64,000 nt of DNA, taken from assembly GCA_023853785.1 (NCBI GenBank), contig JAJIRX010000567.1, positions 1,364,001 through 1,428,000 on the forward strand. The letters run 5' to 3'. The first letter of the stretch is position 1. Each line of letters opens with the position of its first letter. Below are positions 34,925 to 46,743 of the stretch, piece by piece. The notes under the pieces are model-generated. The model ran no database searches, was not told the DNA's origin, and saw only the letters and a list, made by a program, of their open reading frames with translations. The stretch comes from Psilocybe azurescens (taxonomy: Eukaryota > Basidiomycota > Agaricomycetes > Agaricales > Agrocybaceae). The position numbers and the translations under genes were made by a program.

Positions 34925-37153
34925 ATGGCTCCCAAGGTCCGCTTTCTGATACTCACATGTCCAAATCCTAATTAGATCCATTTTTCTCAGCGAAAACAAC
35001 TGGACGACTCTGTCCCGGTGGCTACTTCTTCGACGCGTTCTACAAGGGCATCCAACAAATCCACTACGGCAAAAAATACGGCAAAAGAAAGCGCGTCTTC
35101 TAACACTAAGAAGTCGACTTCGAAGAATTCCGCGTTGTCTGTCACAACGTTAGTGTTGCCAGAATCTCACATATGTCAGTCAGTCCGACTATCTAACTAT
35201 ACTATTGTGACAGTGGAGATAGACTAGACGGGATGGAAGTAGGTCTCGTGCATCTCCCTTCAAAATATGTGGACCGAATTAATATCAAACATTGCAACTC
35301 TTTAGTCCACCCAGCCCAATAAAAGAGCGAAAACAACTGCAAGTACTCACAAAAGCACGGCAGGTCGGAAAACTCAAATGTAAGTGGCACAATTTTAAGC
35401 ATTTACTCCCTTTCCACATTTCCTTCTATTTCATTCCCTTGTAAACCTCAACGCGAGGTCTACGCTGAATGTGCCTCTAGTCACACATATTGCTCTCCGT
35501 TCTGTGCGATATTGTTTTTGGACTACACTTTGCCTCATTTCCAACCCTGCATCACGTCCTTTAAAGGCACCGCCCAAAACAGAAATAGATTACGTAATGC
35601 CTCATATCGCCTCCAAAGCTGTTCGTGGCATTTTGCGGACACTGCCAAGGTCTTGCAGCTCTCAACGCTCGAAAACCACTGCCAGTGTTGGCTAAGGTCA
35701 TTACGACTCACGTGTTTTTATAACGAATAACGGTGTACTCTGTACTCGTATACGTCTTCCTTTTAGTCACCTTTCCCAAGTTCTTTGTCGTTCCCAGAAC
35801 TTGTGTGGATGAACCGCTCATGCACTTTTCATCTTTGTTTTGCTGCTCTTCTAACCACGTAAAAAATGCACACAGTGTCGACGAACCCAGTCCAACTGGT
35901 AAGGCCTCGTCTATCAAGGCAGGTTCTTTTGTCGTACATTTCTCACTGTCCATCCCAACACTTACGCTGTCGGCGTTGAATAGGAAATACCGTTTAGGCA
36001 TATTGTATCTGATGTAGGAGGCGTAGCAGAACCAGCGCCTGCTGCGGCCATTAAACCTCCATCAGTTCCGAAGAAGACGAGCAAGCAAGAACCTTATTCT
36101 CCGCAGCGTGCCCTTGAACTGTTCAGCAAGTACGCGGACTCTGACGACGTGAATGTCATCGGCCCCGAAGGATTCGAGCGATTGTCCACGGATGCTGATA
36201 TGCCATTGGATGGACCACGTCCTATTATATTCGCATGGCAGATGGGGGCGAAAGATATGGCAAAAATATTCAAGGAGGAATGGATTAAAGGGACTGGTAC
36301 TCTCAGGTGCGTACTTTGCGACTATGTAATGCTGTCTATTGAACGTCAATAAACTCTCTCCAACAAAGAACATCCTCTATCTCACAGATTTCGTTAGCCA
36401 TTACAGAATTGGAGGGACTGTTAATGCAGGGCAAGCCTCCTATTGCCGCTGGGTCCAAGAATCAGGATTACGACAGGACATCTTATTTCGCCTACTCCAC
36501 CAACGTCAAAGCGGCGTTTCAGAAACTATACCTCTTCTCGTTCACCCTTGTCAAACCAGAGTGCGCATTCCGCTCCGCTTAGCTTTGTTTTTATGATATC
36601 GATCGTCTCAATTCTCTTTCTATGCTTTGATAGAGAATCGAAAAATATTGACATGGAGGTGAATATCATTTCTTCGATTGTCATCCACATCTGCCACTGA
36701 TATCATATCTCCAGACTTCTGTGGCATTTTGGACTGTCCTTCTTGCGCCCAAATACCCTATCATGGAAGATGTGGTCAAATTTATCAATGTGCGCTAATA
36801 TCTTCTAATCTTTTACATCACACACTAATCTTGCTGCGACTGATAGGAAAAAGGCACTTACAAAGCCACTAACAAGGATCTTTGGAGCATGGTCTGTCGT
36901 TCTCAGGATTCTTGGATTGAAGCGTCATTGATTATACCTTATCTTCTGAAGATGCTAGAATTCTGTGAGACCGTATCACCATCCCTCGAAGATTATGAAG
37001 CAGACGGGGTCAGTATCTTCTATTGGTGCCAATAAACACGTTGACCTATTTTCAATCTCTTATTTTCAGGCGTGGCCCACACTGCTGGATGACTTCGTGA
37101 TTTGGAAAAAGGCTGCGAACGGACAAGCACCCAATATGGATGGCGAACACTAG
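34925..37153 (+). CDS. DCN1: DCN1-like cullin neddylation factor
   Basis: Scaffold E3 that promotes NEDD8 transfer to cullins. Exon 1 is only ATGGCTCCCAAG (34925-34936); exon 2 begins at 34991, giving MAPKRKQLDDSVPVATSS, a basic Ser/Thr/Lys-rich head. Further exons give KRAAKTT-like basic text, then VDEPSPTGKASSIK (from 35876), GVAEPAPAAAIKPPSVPKK, and the PONY domain: PYSPQRALELFSKYADSDDV, IFAWQMGAKDMAKIFKEEW, AAFQKLYLFSFTLVKPE, AFWTVLLAPKYPIMEDVVKF and WPTLLDDFVIWKKAAN at the end. The intron 35380-35875 is 496 nt, far longer than the others. The N-terminal UBA of the yeast protein is not seen; a basic tail replaces it. Confidence 0.9.
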
Positions 37154-37481
37154 GCATAGTTGTTATCATGTTACACAAACCCTTTCCATTTTGTCTCTCT
37201 CCGAACCATTCATGCTTTCGTTCATGCTTTTTTAGACTTTGCTGTATCATATTTGACATGGAGAACCAGCTAACAATCTACGATACCCTTCATCCGCAAT
37301 GTAAAAACCCTGGTACCCTTACAAAGTGTTGCTTGATTATGAGCAAGGGGTATGGAGGTATATTAATAGCAGATCTATCCAGAAATGTGATAAAATGGGA
37401 GCGAATACACGCCAGCGGAAAGTGTTCGAAAGCTACAAATATAGAAAACACAGTTTGTAAGATTTTGGAGAGGTTGTTCGA
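37154..37481. other. Intergenic, convergent 3' ends
   Basis: About 330 bp between DCN1 and the aldehyde dehydrogenase. Nothing recognised. Confidence 0.6.
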
Positions 37482-39946
37482 CTACTGGCGGGCGGCACTG
37501 ATAACCGTGAAAAGACCAGCGATCCTAGTGCGCCATCCATCTCCGTACAGAAAGCGGACCAAACCAGCTGAAAATTCCCTGAAGAATAGAAAAAGGGGGA
37601 TATGAATGATACGAAGTTTTGTAGAGGCAAAGAAACAGACGCACCAGCTTGAACGCAACGATCGTAGAGGATAATCGAGAACTTTTGGGATGCTCGTCTG
37701 TACAAGGGACGGCCATCGATCGGTGATGATCGCTTTGGGGTTTGTCAGCGAGCGCAGGCCTTCGGGTCCACCTAGACCACACACATTACACGTAATCAAC
37801 AAGATATGAAGTGAAAGAAAAAAATGCATTTACCGAAACGACCGTATCCACTGGCCTTGGATCCTCCGAAAGGCAAATCTTGGCTGTAAGGGGATCTGTT
37901 AAAACACAGCTACATTGTCACCATTAGAGCTGTAGACATACTTGATCTGTTTAGAGGTCAGTTCATTTCATTTCAAGCAAAAATGGCCCCAAAGGTGTTA
38001 CTTACATAGAAAACGCCAAAGTCGTTGATGGAGACCATTCCGCATTCCAATTGTTTGGCAACCTTCAAACAATCTTCTTGGTCAGGGCCAAATACGCTAG
38101 CACCAAGACCAAATCGTGTTCCGTTTGCAATTTCAACGGCCTCCTCGACCGTCTCATAAGGCATTAACAAAGCCACCGGGGCAAACACTAGATCGATAGT
38201 CAGCAAATCACTTATTTTCGGAAGATCGGTCAATAACGCACATTCTTGATTCGCAATATCCATGCTAGCATCGACAGGACCAACAACCGTAGGTTCGAAG
38301 TAATAACCATTTTCATGGATAGGATGAGCATATTCTGAGCCTCCAACAACGTAGGCATTCGCCTCTGTTGCGTCCTTGATAAGTTTCTCCAAGCCGCGGA
38401 ATCGGTCTCCATTGATCATCGCGCCGCCTTCGACCGTGTTTATGTAACCGGCTTGGAAAGTTGTCATGACGGAGCCAAGGCGCATCTTGTTAACGCGCTC
38501 GGAGAAAATGGCAAAGAGTTCGTCGTATTGGTCTACATGCACAATAAGACGTTCGATACCGATGCAATTCTGGCCCATGTTCTGGCTGTTCTGGCATTAG
38601 AATACTATGACCAAGCAATAAGTAATGAACGCTTACTATACACCACGCATCCATATGCTTGCCCATTTATTGAGGTCCGTCCCTGGAAGAATGACAGCTG
38701 GATCCTTGCCACCAAGTTCGAGAGTAACGGGAGTAAGATGTTCGGTAGCAGCGACTGCAACCTATGATTTACTTCAGTCTTATCACTTCTCTTACAGAAC
38801 TAATTTATTCACCTTTCTTCCAACATTTTCAGAGCCGATAAATGTGATATGTCTGATATTTGGTGACCGAGTGAGCGCGTCGGCTTGGTCAGGATAGCAG
38901 CATACGACTTGAATAAGGTCGCCGTTGTGTCCACAGGCTTTGAGGCAATTCGAAATAGCTCCGACAAACCAAGTTGTAGACCAGACGACATGTTCAGAAC
39001 ATTTTAGTACGACACCATTGCCAGCAAAGATAGCGGCTAGGATAGGAGACCATGCATTGTGTAATGCTATAAGAATATTGATGTGTTAGAAACCTAAGAA
39101 GGGCCGTATGAGAATTTGGCATACGGTAATTCCAAGATACAATAGCCGCGACCACCCCTAGAGGCTCATAGATGACTTGTGACTTCTTATACGACAGCAT
39201 CAGATTAGACGCGCGCGATTCCGGTCGTAAAGCCTTCTCTCCGTGGTTGATGATCCATTCCATTTTGGAGCACGTCGTCAGAATTTCACCCAACGCGGCG
39301 TCGATCACTGCCCACAACCGTATTTAAGAATAGAACGGCCACGAAGAAAGAACAAAACACGGAACTCACAGGTTTTACCAGTATCACGACAAGCCACACG
39401 CGCACATGTATCCTGGTTGTCAACCAGCCACTTGAGCAGGCTGCGCACGACGCGTCGGCGCTGCTGGAACGTCGTATTCTTCCACTTCTTCTGGGCCTTC
39501 TCCGCGCGTTCGATTTTGCCGGCTATTTCAGCGTCATTGTCCGCGAGGAATGTGCCAATATGCAGCCCGTTTGACGGGTCGAAGGAGGTGATCCATCTGC
39601 GCTCTGGAACATGCATCGCAGGCATGATATCAGGGTTTGTTAAATGGCTTTCCAGAGTTGGGTCTTGTATTTGTAGAGAGTTCCATGTAGGATCGGCCGG
39701 CTAAATGCACCCTCAACACCACACAAGCTGAAGAGTATTATACGGCAACGCTACCTCTGGAAACTTGCATTCAAATGGCACAGCACTGTTATGCGTCTGC
39801 TGGTAGCGTTCGTAGACGAGGTAGATCCCAAACGCAAAGAATAGAGTTATAGGATAAATCGCGTCAATATTTCGTTTCGATTCGGAATCCAAACCCAACT
39901 TCATAGTCAGGTAAGGATGGTTCATAAGAGATATTAGGGCATCCAT
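37482..39946 (-). CDS. Aldehyde dehydrogenase family protein, MSC7-like, membrane-anchored
   Basis: NAD(P)-dependent aldehyde oxidation; physiological substrate unknown. The start at 39946 gives MDALISLMNHPYLTMKLGLD followed by one membrane helix (IYPITLFFAFGIYLVYERY), as in fungal Msc7-like ALDHs. An alternative start lies at 40063. The catalytic domain shows VIYEPLGVVAAIVSWNYP, HITFIGSENVGRKVA, the general-base Glu in TLELGGKDPAVILPG, the nucleophile Cys in FQNMGQNCIGIERLIVH, FEPTVVGPVDASMDIANQE and FGGSKASGYGRFGGPEGL. A C-terminal extension (GLVRFLYGDGWRTRIAGLFT) ends at 37482. About ten exons. Confidence 0.9.
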
Positions 39947-40460
39947 CGTAGGAGGGGGACCCGCGAACGAGTGGGGAGGTTCGTAAAACGTTTGAAAGAA
40001 CTGGAACTTCACTGACAATTTCCAAAAATCAACCGAACTATGAACACGCGACTTTACAGCCATGATGTCCACGTGATCTAAAACGATCCCCCTTAAGCTC
40101 CTGGTGCCAGCCCAAGACTGGGCTCTTAAAAGCTTTCTATTGAAGTTTAATATTCGGTATTCGGTCTCCCATAGAAGGAAAGCAAATTGCAATATTTAAT
40201 TGGCTAAGGGTATAGGAGAAAATCAAAAATGCAAAGCGTACACGAATGAAATATGGCCTTGAGTGATTAACGAGCTGTACTAATGAGGGATGATGCAGGG
40301 GTGACTAAATCGTTGTCCAACGTTCGAAAATTAAACAAGTGAGGAGGTAAAACACTTCTTGCCGAAGAAGAATTTTGGACAAAAAGCAAGCAATGAATGA
40401 ATGAAAGGGAAAAAAATATAAAAAATGTAGAAAATGTAGAAAAATGCAATTTATCTGTTA
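39947..40460. other. Intergenic between ALDH start and KNR4 stop
   Basis: About 510 bp. The left part may be 5' leader of the ALDH gene (in-frame ATG at 40063). The rest is AT-rich 3' sequence of KNR4. No other feature. Confidence 0.5.
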
Positions 40461-42652
40461 TCAAGGAGAAACCAGTTCGCTCAAGTTGGTTGTTGAATCC
40501 GATTTCTTCTTGTTTCCCAGTTGGCTCAATCTCTTGAGACTGGCTAAACTACTCTTGGACTTTTTATGTTTCTTCTCTCCCTTTTTATTTCCGATATCAG
40601 AGGAGACAATTGAGGCCATGGAGACCACATCGCTGTCAGCCGGTACGGGTGTCGCTACTTCCTCCACAGGTAGGGACTCGGTAGCAAGATTTTGTTGAAC
40701 GACTCCAGCTTGTCCTCCTCCGCCAACTAATCTGATGGTTGTATCAGGTTCTGCCTCTTCTTCAGGCTCAACTTCAGTATCCGGCTTCAATTCTGAAGGA
40801 GCCTTTGCGAATTCTCCTGGGTACATCTGAGACGACAAGGGTTCGAACGGTTGAGTAGACAATTCGGGGCTCAGATCGGCGAGAAGATCAGGTATGATTG
40901 GTGGTGGAGAGGTTGATTTAGGTGGGGTAGATGGAGGAAGTGGTGGCGACGATGACAAAGGAAGAGCAGATCCGCTAATCTCTGATGTTTCACGGCGAAT
41001 CGGAGATTTTGACTTGCCTGCTTTTCGTGTCGAAGTTACAAGGCCGACATCTTCAGAATATCCATGCAGTCCGTTAACGCGCCCTGATTCCAGATCTTCA
41101 AGAGAGGAGTGTGCTGAATTTGGGGGTGAGGGTAGTGGAGCAATGTCTGAGGCTGTTGGGAGAGTCACAGGTAGGGGTGCAGGAGGTTTAGTAACTGAGA
41201 TGATTGGCAAGGGCTCCGATGGGTGGTTAGAAGGTCCTGCTTGGCCAGAGGGATGACCAAGTGCTTCGACTGTAGGACGCGGGATTGGCTCTGAAGAATC
41301 ACTCAAGACAGGGATGGCGACTTCAACAGCTCCGGGCCCTTGCATACTGAGCTCGACTATGTCTAACTCCTGCCTATCGTCCTGCGTCCGACAGTATTAG
41401 GGCTAATAAGTTGGAAATAGAAAAAAAGTACTGACATGTCTAATTTCTTCCCCGACGGGCGTCATAACGTCTGTTGATATTACCCCAGCCTCATGCCATC
41501 TACGCAAGCTCCGGTCCGCCCAAGCCTCCAACACGTTCCAACCACGATATTCGCCAGTGTAACGCAGCCCACCACCAGAACCGGTATCTCCGCCTCCGTC
41601 TCCTTGCCCCCGACCGTGTCCGTCATAAAAATAGCTCTCATAGCCTACTTCATCCTCACTCCCTTCACTAGCGTCCGTGGCTCCGATCTCAAATCCTTCA
41701 CCACTCTCGAGTTCTTCGACGAAAGCTGCCAACCATTTTGCCCATCCGGTAGGACCGTCGCCGTTCCAGAGAACGACTTTTGTATCGAAATCTCGTCCGA
41801 ACACGATGACTTGCCCGACTTGTCCTTGTTCACCAGGGTTGAGGTCAACACCAAGATAATTACCTGCTTTATCGGCAATGAGTGGTATCCAACCGCGTTG
41901 CGAATACTCTCTCCGAATCCATTCGGGCGGTATTGATTGCATAGATCGACGCAGCGCGTCGTTGGCGCCTGTACTTGGATCGTTGTCTACCTCTCGCCAA
42001 AATCTCCACTCCTCCAACACACTCTCCAAAGGCAAAAGCGTCAATCCGAAGAATAACCCCTCGGAGCAGCCTGCCGCTGATTCTGCTTCTTGGCCGTCTA
42101 CGCACGAATACGACTCGCGCACGACAGAAGGAAGAGTAAAGCCAAACTGTATTTCGATTTGAGATAGTTCTTGAGGTAGGATGCCATAATTCAGGGTATC
42201 ACCCAGTTCGGGATATTCCCGGTTAAGCCAGGAGCGGATACGTGCCCAAGTCTTGGACAAAGGTGGGTAGCCCTGACTTGAAGAAAGATGTGTATGTAGA
42301 TGGTCCATATGTGTTGGTAGAAGAGATGACGATGCTGGTCTTGAGCCAAAGGTAGCACTGTGTTTCAAAGAATGAAATCACTCTACAGGACAACCACACT
42401 GTGGATGTACTCACGAAGGTGGACCGTATCCATAACCCATAGTTCCCTGGGGTGGATATGTATATGAGCCTGGGGAGCGCGCTGACTGTGGATCTGGAGA
42501 GACAAGTGCGTCTGGATTAAAGGCGTCTGGATGTGGGTTGAAGACTGGGGAGGAGGTGGGAAGAGAGAAGGCGTGATGAGTAGAAGTCAAAGCCTGGCTC
42601 GTCCTAGAACGCTGGGAGGAATCTGAAGAGAAAAAGAGGAAAGCCAACCCAT
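40461..42652 (-). CDS. KNR4: Cell wall assembly regulator KNR4/SMI1-like
   Basis: Fungal Smi1/Knr4 coordinates cell-wall synthesis with the PKC and calcineurin pathways. The start at 42652 reads MGWLSSF, but one T is missing from the T run opposite 42631-42635; restoring it gives FFSSDSSQRSRTSQAL and links to the disordered head ending MGYGYGPPS. The SUKH/SMI1 domain follows: LSKTWARIRSWLNREYPELG, LNYGILPQELSQIEIQFGF, LPSVVRESYSCVDGQEAES, GLFFGLTLLPLESVLEEWRF, WIPLIADKAGNYLGVDLNPG, QVIVFGRDFDTKVVLWNGD. After one intron near 41345-41400 comes a 290-residue Pro/Ser-rich tail ending in a Lys-rich segment (KHKKSKSSLASLKRL). Confidence 0.92.
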
Positions 42653-43569
42653 GGCTGTATAGGCTGTTGTCCAAGATGATGACCCGTCGTTACTTTGCAA
42701 CTTATCGTTATACTATTACGTAATCAACCATGCCCACATGTCGTCCTCTGTTCTTTTCAACTCTTTTACTTCTCAATCTGGCCATTCCTCCGAATATCAG
42801 AACGCGTGCGTTTCAATCGTCGACATCAATCATTCTGTAAAGTTAGAACATGTCTACCCCTCATTTCTCCTGGGAATTGCGTCCCAACCGGCGCCAGCGA
42901 GGTTCTCAAATCGCACACAGTACACCTCCACACGCCTGCTCCAAAGTTCCGACAGTACAACGCTGGCTGTCTCGCCGAGCGACACCCTGCCTTTCTGTAT
43001 CAAGAATTCCTCCTGGCCCCCTTCCCCCTATGAAGTATCCCTGGCCCCCCTCCCCCTATGAAGTATCCCAGATGATCGGATGTCAATTTGCATTTATACA
43101 TGTGACAGACTCCAGTCAATCTCTCAAGGATATTTATACCTACATTGAAAAGCGAGTCGGCAGTCACTCACAACCTTCAAGACTGGGAGCACCCCAATTC
43201 AACAATCTGATGCGCGGAGAGAATATTCACACTGTTACCCCCTGTAGATTGCTTAGGGGCAACCGTGCAGCAGAAGATGTCCTCAACGCTTGATCCTGTT
43301 GATCTTCCGCTTATTGTTGCTTCTAACGTTGCGAATCCCTGACTATAGCTGACGATCTGGTTACAGCTTTCGCAGAACCTGTGTGACTGGTCCTCAGACC
43401 CCCTACCAGAACAAGCTGGTAATTTTATCCCGGTGCTTCACACCATCCCTGGCAAGAGGACATGCTGAGAACCCGCCTTCTTCTGATCAAAACGTCAATG
43501 GTATGTTTTTGGTCTTATCTCATCTTCATATCAATACAAACTTTGAAATTCACCCAACTCTGGCCATCA
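42653..43569. other. KNR4 upstream region, no supported gene
   Basis: About 0.9 kb. Overlapping plus-strand frames (42695-43033, 42738-43061, 42850-43293) are open but domain-free. A 28-bp direct duplication sits at 43012-43067. The right part borders the broken small-secreted-protein copy. Confidence 0.4.
43012..43067. repeat. 28 bp tandem duplication
   Basis: Two adjacent 28-bp units, 43012-43039 and 43040-43067, beginning CCTGGCCCCC and ending CCTATGAAGTATC. They differ at one base (T versus C). Looks recent. Confidence 0.9.
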
Positions 43570-44072
43570 CTACCTCCCAGCAAACTTCTTGAGGTAGTCG
43601 CTAATGCAGTATATGTTCTATAATAAAGAAGGTCGAGTCAGGGAAATCGCAATCATTATTGACAGTGATTGGATTTGCATTGGTGCACTTTTCAAGCTTT
43701 TTCAAGTTCGCCTCCGTCGCGCCGGGATAGACAATGCCGTCTTTCTCGACGAAGGGATTGCTTCCACAGAGATTTGTGAAGCTGGGCTTTTACCTGAAGA
43801 CGCTCAAAATGTGAGGCTTCACGTCTCTGTGGTGGGTATCGTCAGTAAATTTCTTGTCATGCTCATAAGCCTTCAGTAGATTGCAAAAGACGAAATGGTA
43901 TTCACCAGATACCCAACGATGGTAAAGAGCGTCCTCCTCCTCTTGGGTGACTCTTGGGGTGACCATACAGTGAACAAGTGTGTTCAATAACCAAAGATTT
44001 GGATGAGCTCAGTCTACGTGTGCTATTGCACTGCTGACACTGGCGGTAACCACCAAGGACTGAAAACTTCAT
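43570..44072 (-). pseudogene. Broken copy of small secreted protein gene
   Basis: Degenerate paralog of the gene at 45007-45595. The start context (CTACAGAAGATGAA) and first codons match, but an internal deletion of about 8 bp in the signal-peptide region shifts the frame (MKFSVL, then VVTASVSSAIAH only in another frame). The body keeps recognisable pieces: EEEDALYHRWVSG, KKFTDDTHHRDVKPHILSVF. An in-frame stop follows, and past the stop come PSFTNLCGSNPFVEKDGIVY and PGATEANLKKLEKCTN. A last exon like NIYCISDYLKKF ends at 43570. It aligns exon by exon with the intact copy. The plus-strand frame at 43604-43879 is only its antisense. Confidence 0.82.
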
Positions 44073-45006
44073 CTTCTGTAGGTCAATGAACGACTGGTAG
44101 AGTAGCTGAGAAGTCTGAAAGACCATCTCACTTAACTATCTTTAATTTATAACACCTGCATTTGATTAATTAGCTGCCTGTATTGAACCACGTATGTGGC
44201 CTTTGTCGATGTCTGGAATGAGTCAATGACTTCTGAGCTTCGATGAAGACCAGAACATAGTGCCCACTAACGCTTACCGGGACACTGGGACAAAACGCCT
44301 GCACATATCTATCATCAGGACCTAACAGCAGTGTCCGTCCCCATCACAAGGCTTTTCTTGCAGACGTCGGTGGCGTATTGATGCGGGAACAATGTGAAAT
44401 CGGGTTTGAGCCATTGACGAGCGAGTGATTCGAACTAGACTATCGCATCTTCTGAACAATGGAAGCCCCATGACATAGGCGCTGTTATACATGCTTGGTC
44501 TCCCTCAACACTGGTTGCCTTATTGGGATGGTCGAGGCACTCAATTTTGAACTTCTTAAGGAACAAAGGTAAGCGCCCAATAAACGCCCGTTTCAAATGT
44601 AGATCTACAGATCGCAGAAAGGGGGAACTTTGCTAGAATTCTATTCCATTCAATGATCCAAGCTTCATGACGACTACAGAACAGGATATCCAACAATGAG
44701 TGTTATCATCATCAGTCTCCTTCAATACTTCAAGCTATGTTCCAGTAGTACCATGCTAAGTTCGAGGGCCTTGCCTTTTTGGAGTGATTAAGTGTTTCTA
44801 AAGATAGGTTATATATCTGAGTGCATGTCATGCTATGCATTCATTTCAGTCAATGCAATGGGTTCAGTTTACTTTAGACTCAGAGAGCCATGCCCGGGGG
44901 CCTGAACATCGTTCGGTCGAGTAAAAAAAAATCAAAGCATTACAGCAATCCACGAAAAATTCAATTTGTAATCAGCCCAGCTTTATACAATGTAATACAT
45001 CCGGGG
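44073..45006. other. Spacer inside the tandem duplication
   Basis: Upstream region of the broken copy. The first ~600 bp resemble the upstream region of the intact copy (for example CCTTATTGGGA near 44518 versus 46022, AAGCGCCC, and TGTAGAT followed by TCGCAGAAAG-like text). No gene of its own. Confidence 0.5.
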
Positions 45007-45595
45007 TCAGTTAGGCTTGGGTTTGGGAGTTAATATCTCAGTGAGATATTCGCTCATATCAGCGCTGTACTTAGACTAGAAAATGGCGATGGGAGATCAG
45101 AGAAATGGTATTACTCATCGCTTGTGAAGTGTTCATTACCTTGGTGCATTTCCCGGCCTTTTTAGCCTTTGACTCTACTGCGCTAGGATAGACGGTGCCG
45201 TCTCTCTCGACGAAAAAGTCGGGGTTGGAGCCACATAGGCCTTTGAAGCTGGGCATGGCCCCAAAAACACTCAAAAAATGAGGTTTCACGATTCTATGGT
45301 AGGTGTCGTCGTCGATCTTGTATTTTCCTGTCATACATTATTAATATAAGTATAAGCCTCAGCCAAACTGCATGCGCTGAAGCCTAAAGAACAAGCAAAT
45401 CTTACCAGATCCCCAACGACGAAAAAGACCTGCATCCTCTTGGGCTTCTTGCGCGTCACTTTGTTCCCAAATTGTACACAATGAGCAAATGTTTCGGTTC
45501 CCGAAAACAACGATAAGGAAAGCTCACGCTACATGCGCGACTGCACTGCTGACACCGGCGGCAATCACCATGGACAAGAGAATTGAGAATTTCAT
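45007..45595 (-). CDS. Small secreted protein, unknown function
   Basis: About 125 residues. The start at 45595 gives a clear signal peptide (MKFSILLSMVIAAGVSSAVA). Splicing at GC|gtgagc and ...aaag|TGAC continues AHVADAQEAQEDAGLFRRW; the next junction gives GSGKYKIDDDTYHRIVKPH, FLSVFGAMPSFKGLCGSNPD and FFVERDGTVYPSAVES. A last exon (SKYSADMSEYLTEIL) ends with a Lys/Pro tail at 45007. Two cysteines in the mature part (near residues 72 and 101) could pair. I do not recognise a family. Small size, secretion and a decaying tandem copy suggest an effector-like or lineage-specific protein, but that is inference. Confidence 0.78.
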
Positions 45596-46743
45596 CTTCT
45601 GTAGATCTTCGAGCAACCGATAGAGCAGCTGAGAGGTCTGAATGAATAATTCTGCCCTGTCCCTCCAATTTATGATTCATTCATTGCGATAAATCGGCGG
45701 TCAGCATTGTACTAAAGTCTAAAGAGCATTGGTGTCTTCCAAAGCCTTGTGTCCATGATTGTCAAATTACTGTTTAGTTACTTTTAAATCCTTCAATAAA
45801 CACTAGACATGACTCAGGATTGCTCTTTCACTCTACTATGCTCAAATAAAACATATAAACCCGCAGCTTGTCGCCGCTGATCATTAAATATGGTATAAGT
45901 ATCGCTCAAATGCCTAGAATTAGGTCTGTTTGAGGTTTGGACTACGGTGCTATGCTACGACAAATCGAAATAGGAATCGGAGTTGGTTCTGTCACGAAAG
46001 CCTCCAACCCAATACTATTTACCTTATTGGGACAGCCAGACTACCCCTATCCAGTTGGTGAATGTATAACGATAAGCGCCCGGCAAATGACCATCTCAAT
46101 GTAGATTTGCAGAGCATTGAAAGACAATTTTAATGTTCAGCTCAATGATCTACACAGTGCAAAAAATATATGACATACTGTTTAGTTGATCCACCTTCAG
46201 ACCAACGCATCCCCCTTTGGGTTCGACTCCAGCTAAGTTATAGTTACAGCACTAAAGGATTAGATTACGCATTCCACTTTGGGTTTGACTCCAGCTACGA
46301 TATAGTTATAGCACTGAAGGATTAGATTACCTTTCAAACTGTTTTATCGTGCAAGGCGGAGGCTGTCCTGATTCGAATTCACTCCAATAGTGAACTTAAA
46401 GATACATGGTTTAGCTTGGAAGATAGCGGTCTAAGAAAAAGAAACTGAGCCTAAAAGCAAACATTGTTCTGTCGAAAAAACGCATGTCTGAAAGCATTGC
46501 AGCATCACAGCGAATAAGTCACGATCATATACAAGAAAAGCAGAAAAAGATGATGAAACAAGCAACAATGATAAAAATCTGTTCCCAACTATGTAGATAG
46601 AGTTAAAGTATGTTAACATATGAGAGAAGAAAAAGAAAAGCGTCAAGCATTGAAGTGGACTATACCGATGGTATTTCCAAACCCTGCAAGCGCATGTGAA
46701 GGGGCGACAAGAAGAGGAGAAACGCGTGTGAATGGTAGCCTAG
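45596..46743. other. Upstream region of the small secreted protein gene and SCAP 3' side
   Basis: About 1.15 kb without a gene of its own. It holds the duplicated upstream sequence (to about 46160) and a 62-bp tandem repeat at 46207-46330. Confidence 0.5.
46207..46330. repeat. 62 bp tandem direct repeat, two copies
   Basis: Units 46207-46268 and 46269-46330 have the same length and about 90% identity, both ending AGGATTAGATTAC and both containing GACTCCAGCTA. Lies upstream of the small secreted protein gene and past the 3' end of SCAP. Confidence 0.85.

Larger units (their letters stand above)
43570..46160. repeat. Tandem segmental duplication carrying the small secreted protein gene
   Basis: Copy A runs from 43570 to about 44670 and copy B from 45007 to about 46160. 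Homology covers all exons, the sequence just before the start codon (for example CTTCTGTAG...GTAGAG...AGCTGAGA...GTCTGAA on the plus strand) and upstream blocks about 450-600 bp away. Outer limits are estimated by eye. Confidence 0.65.

Noticed and set aside
43604..43879. Plus-strand frame of 91 codons
   Set aside because: It is the antisense of the broken small secreted protein copy, which aligns with the intact copy on the minus strand.
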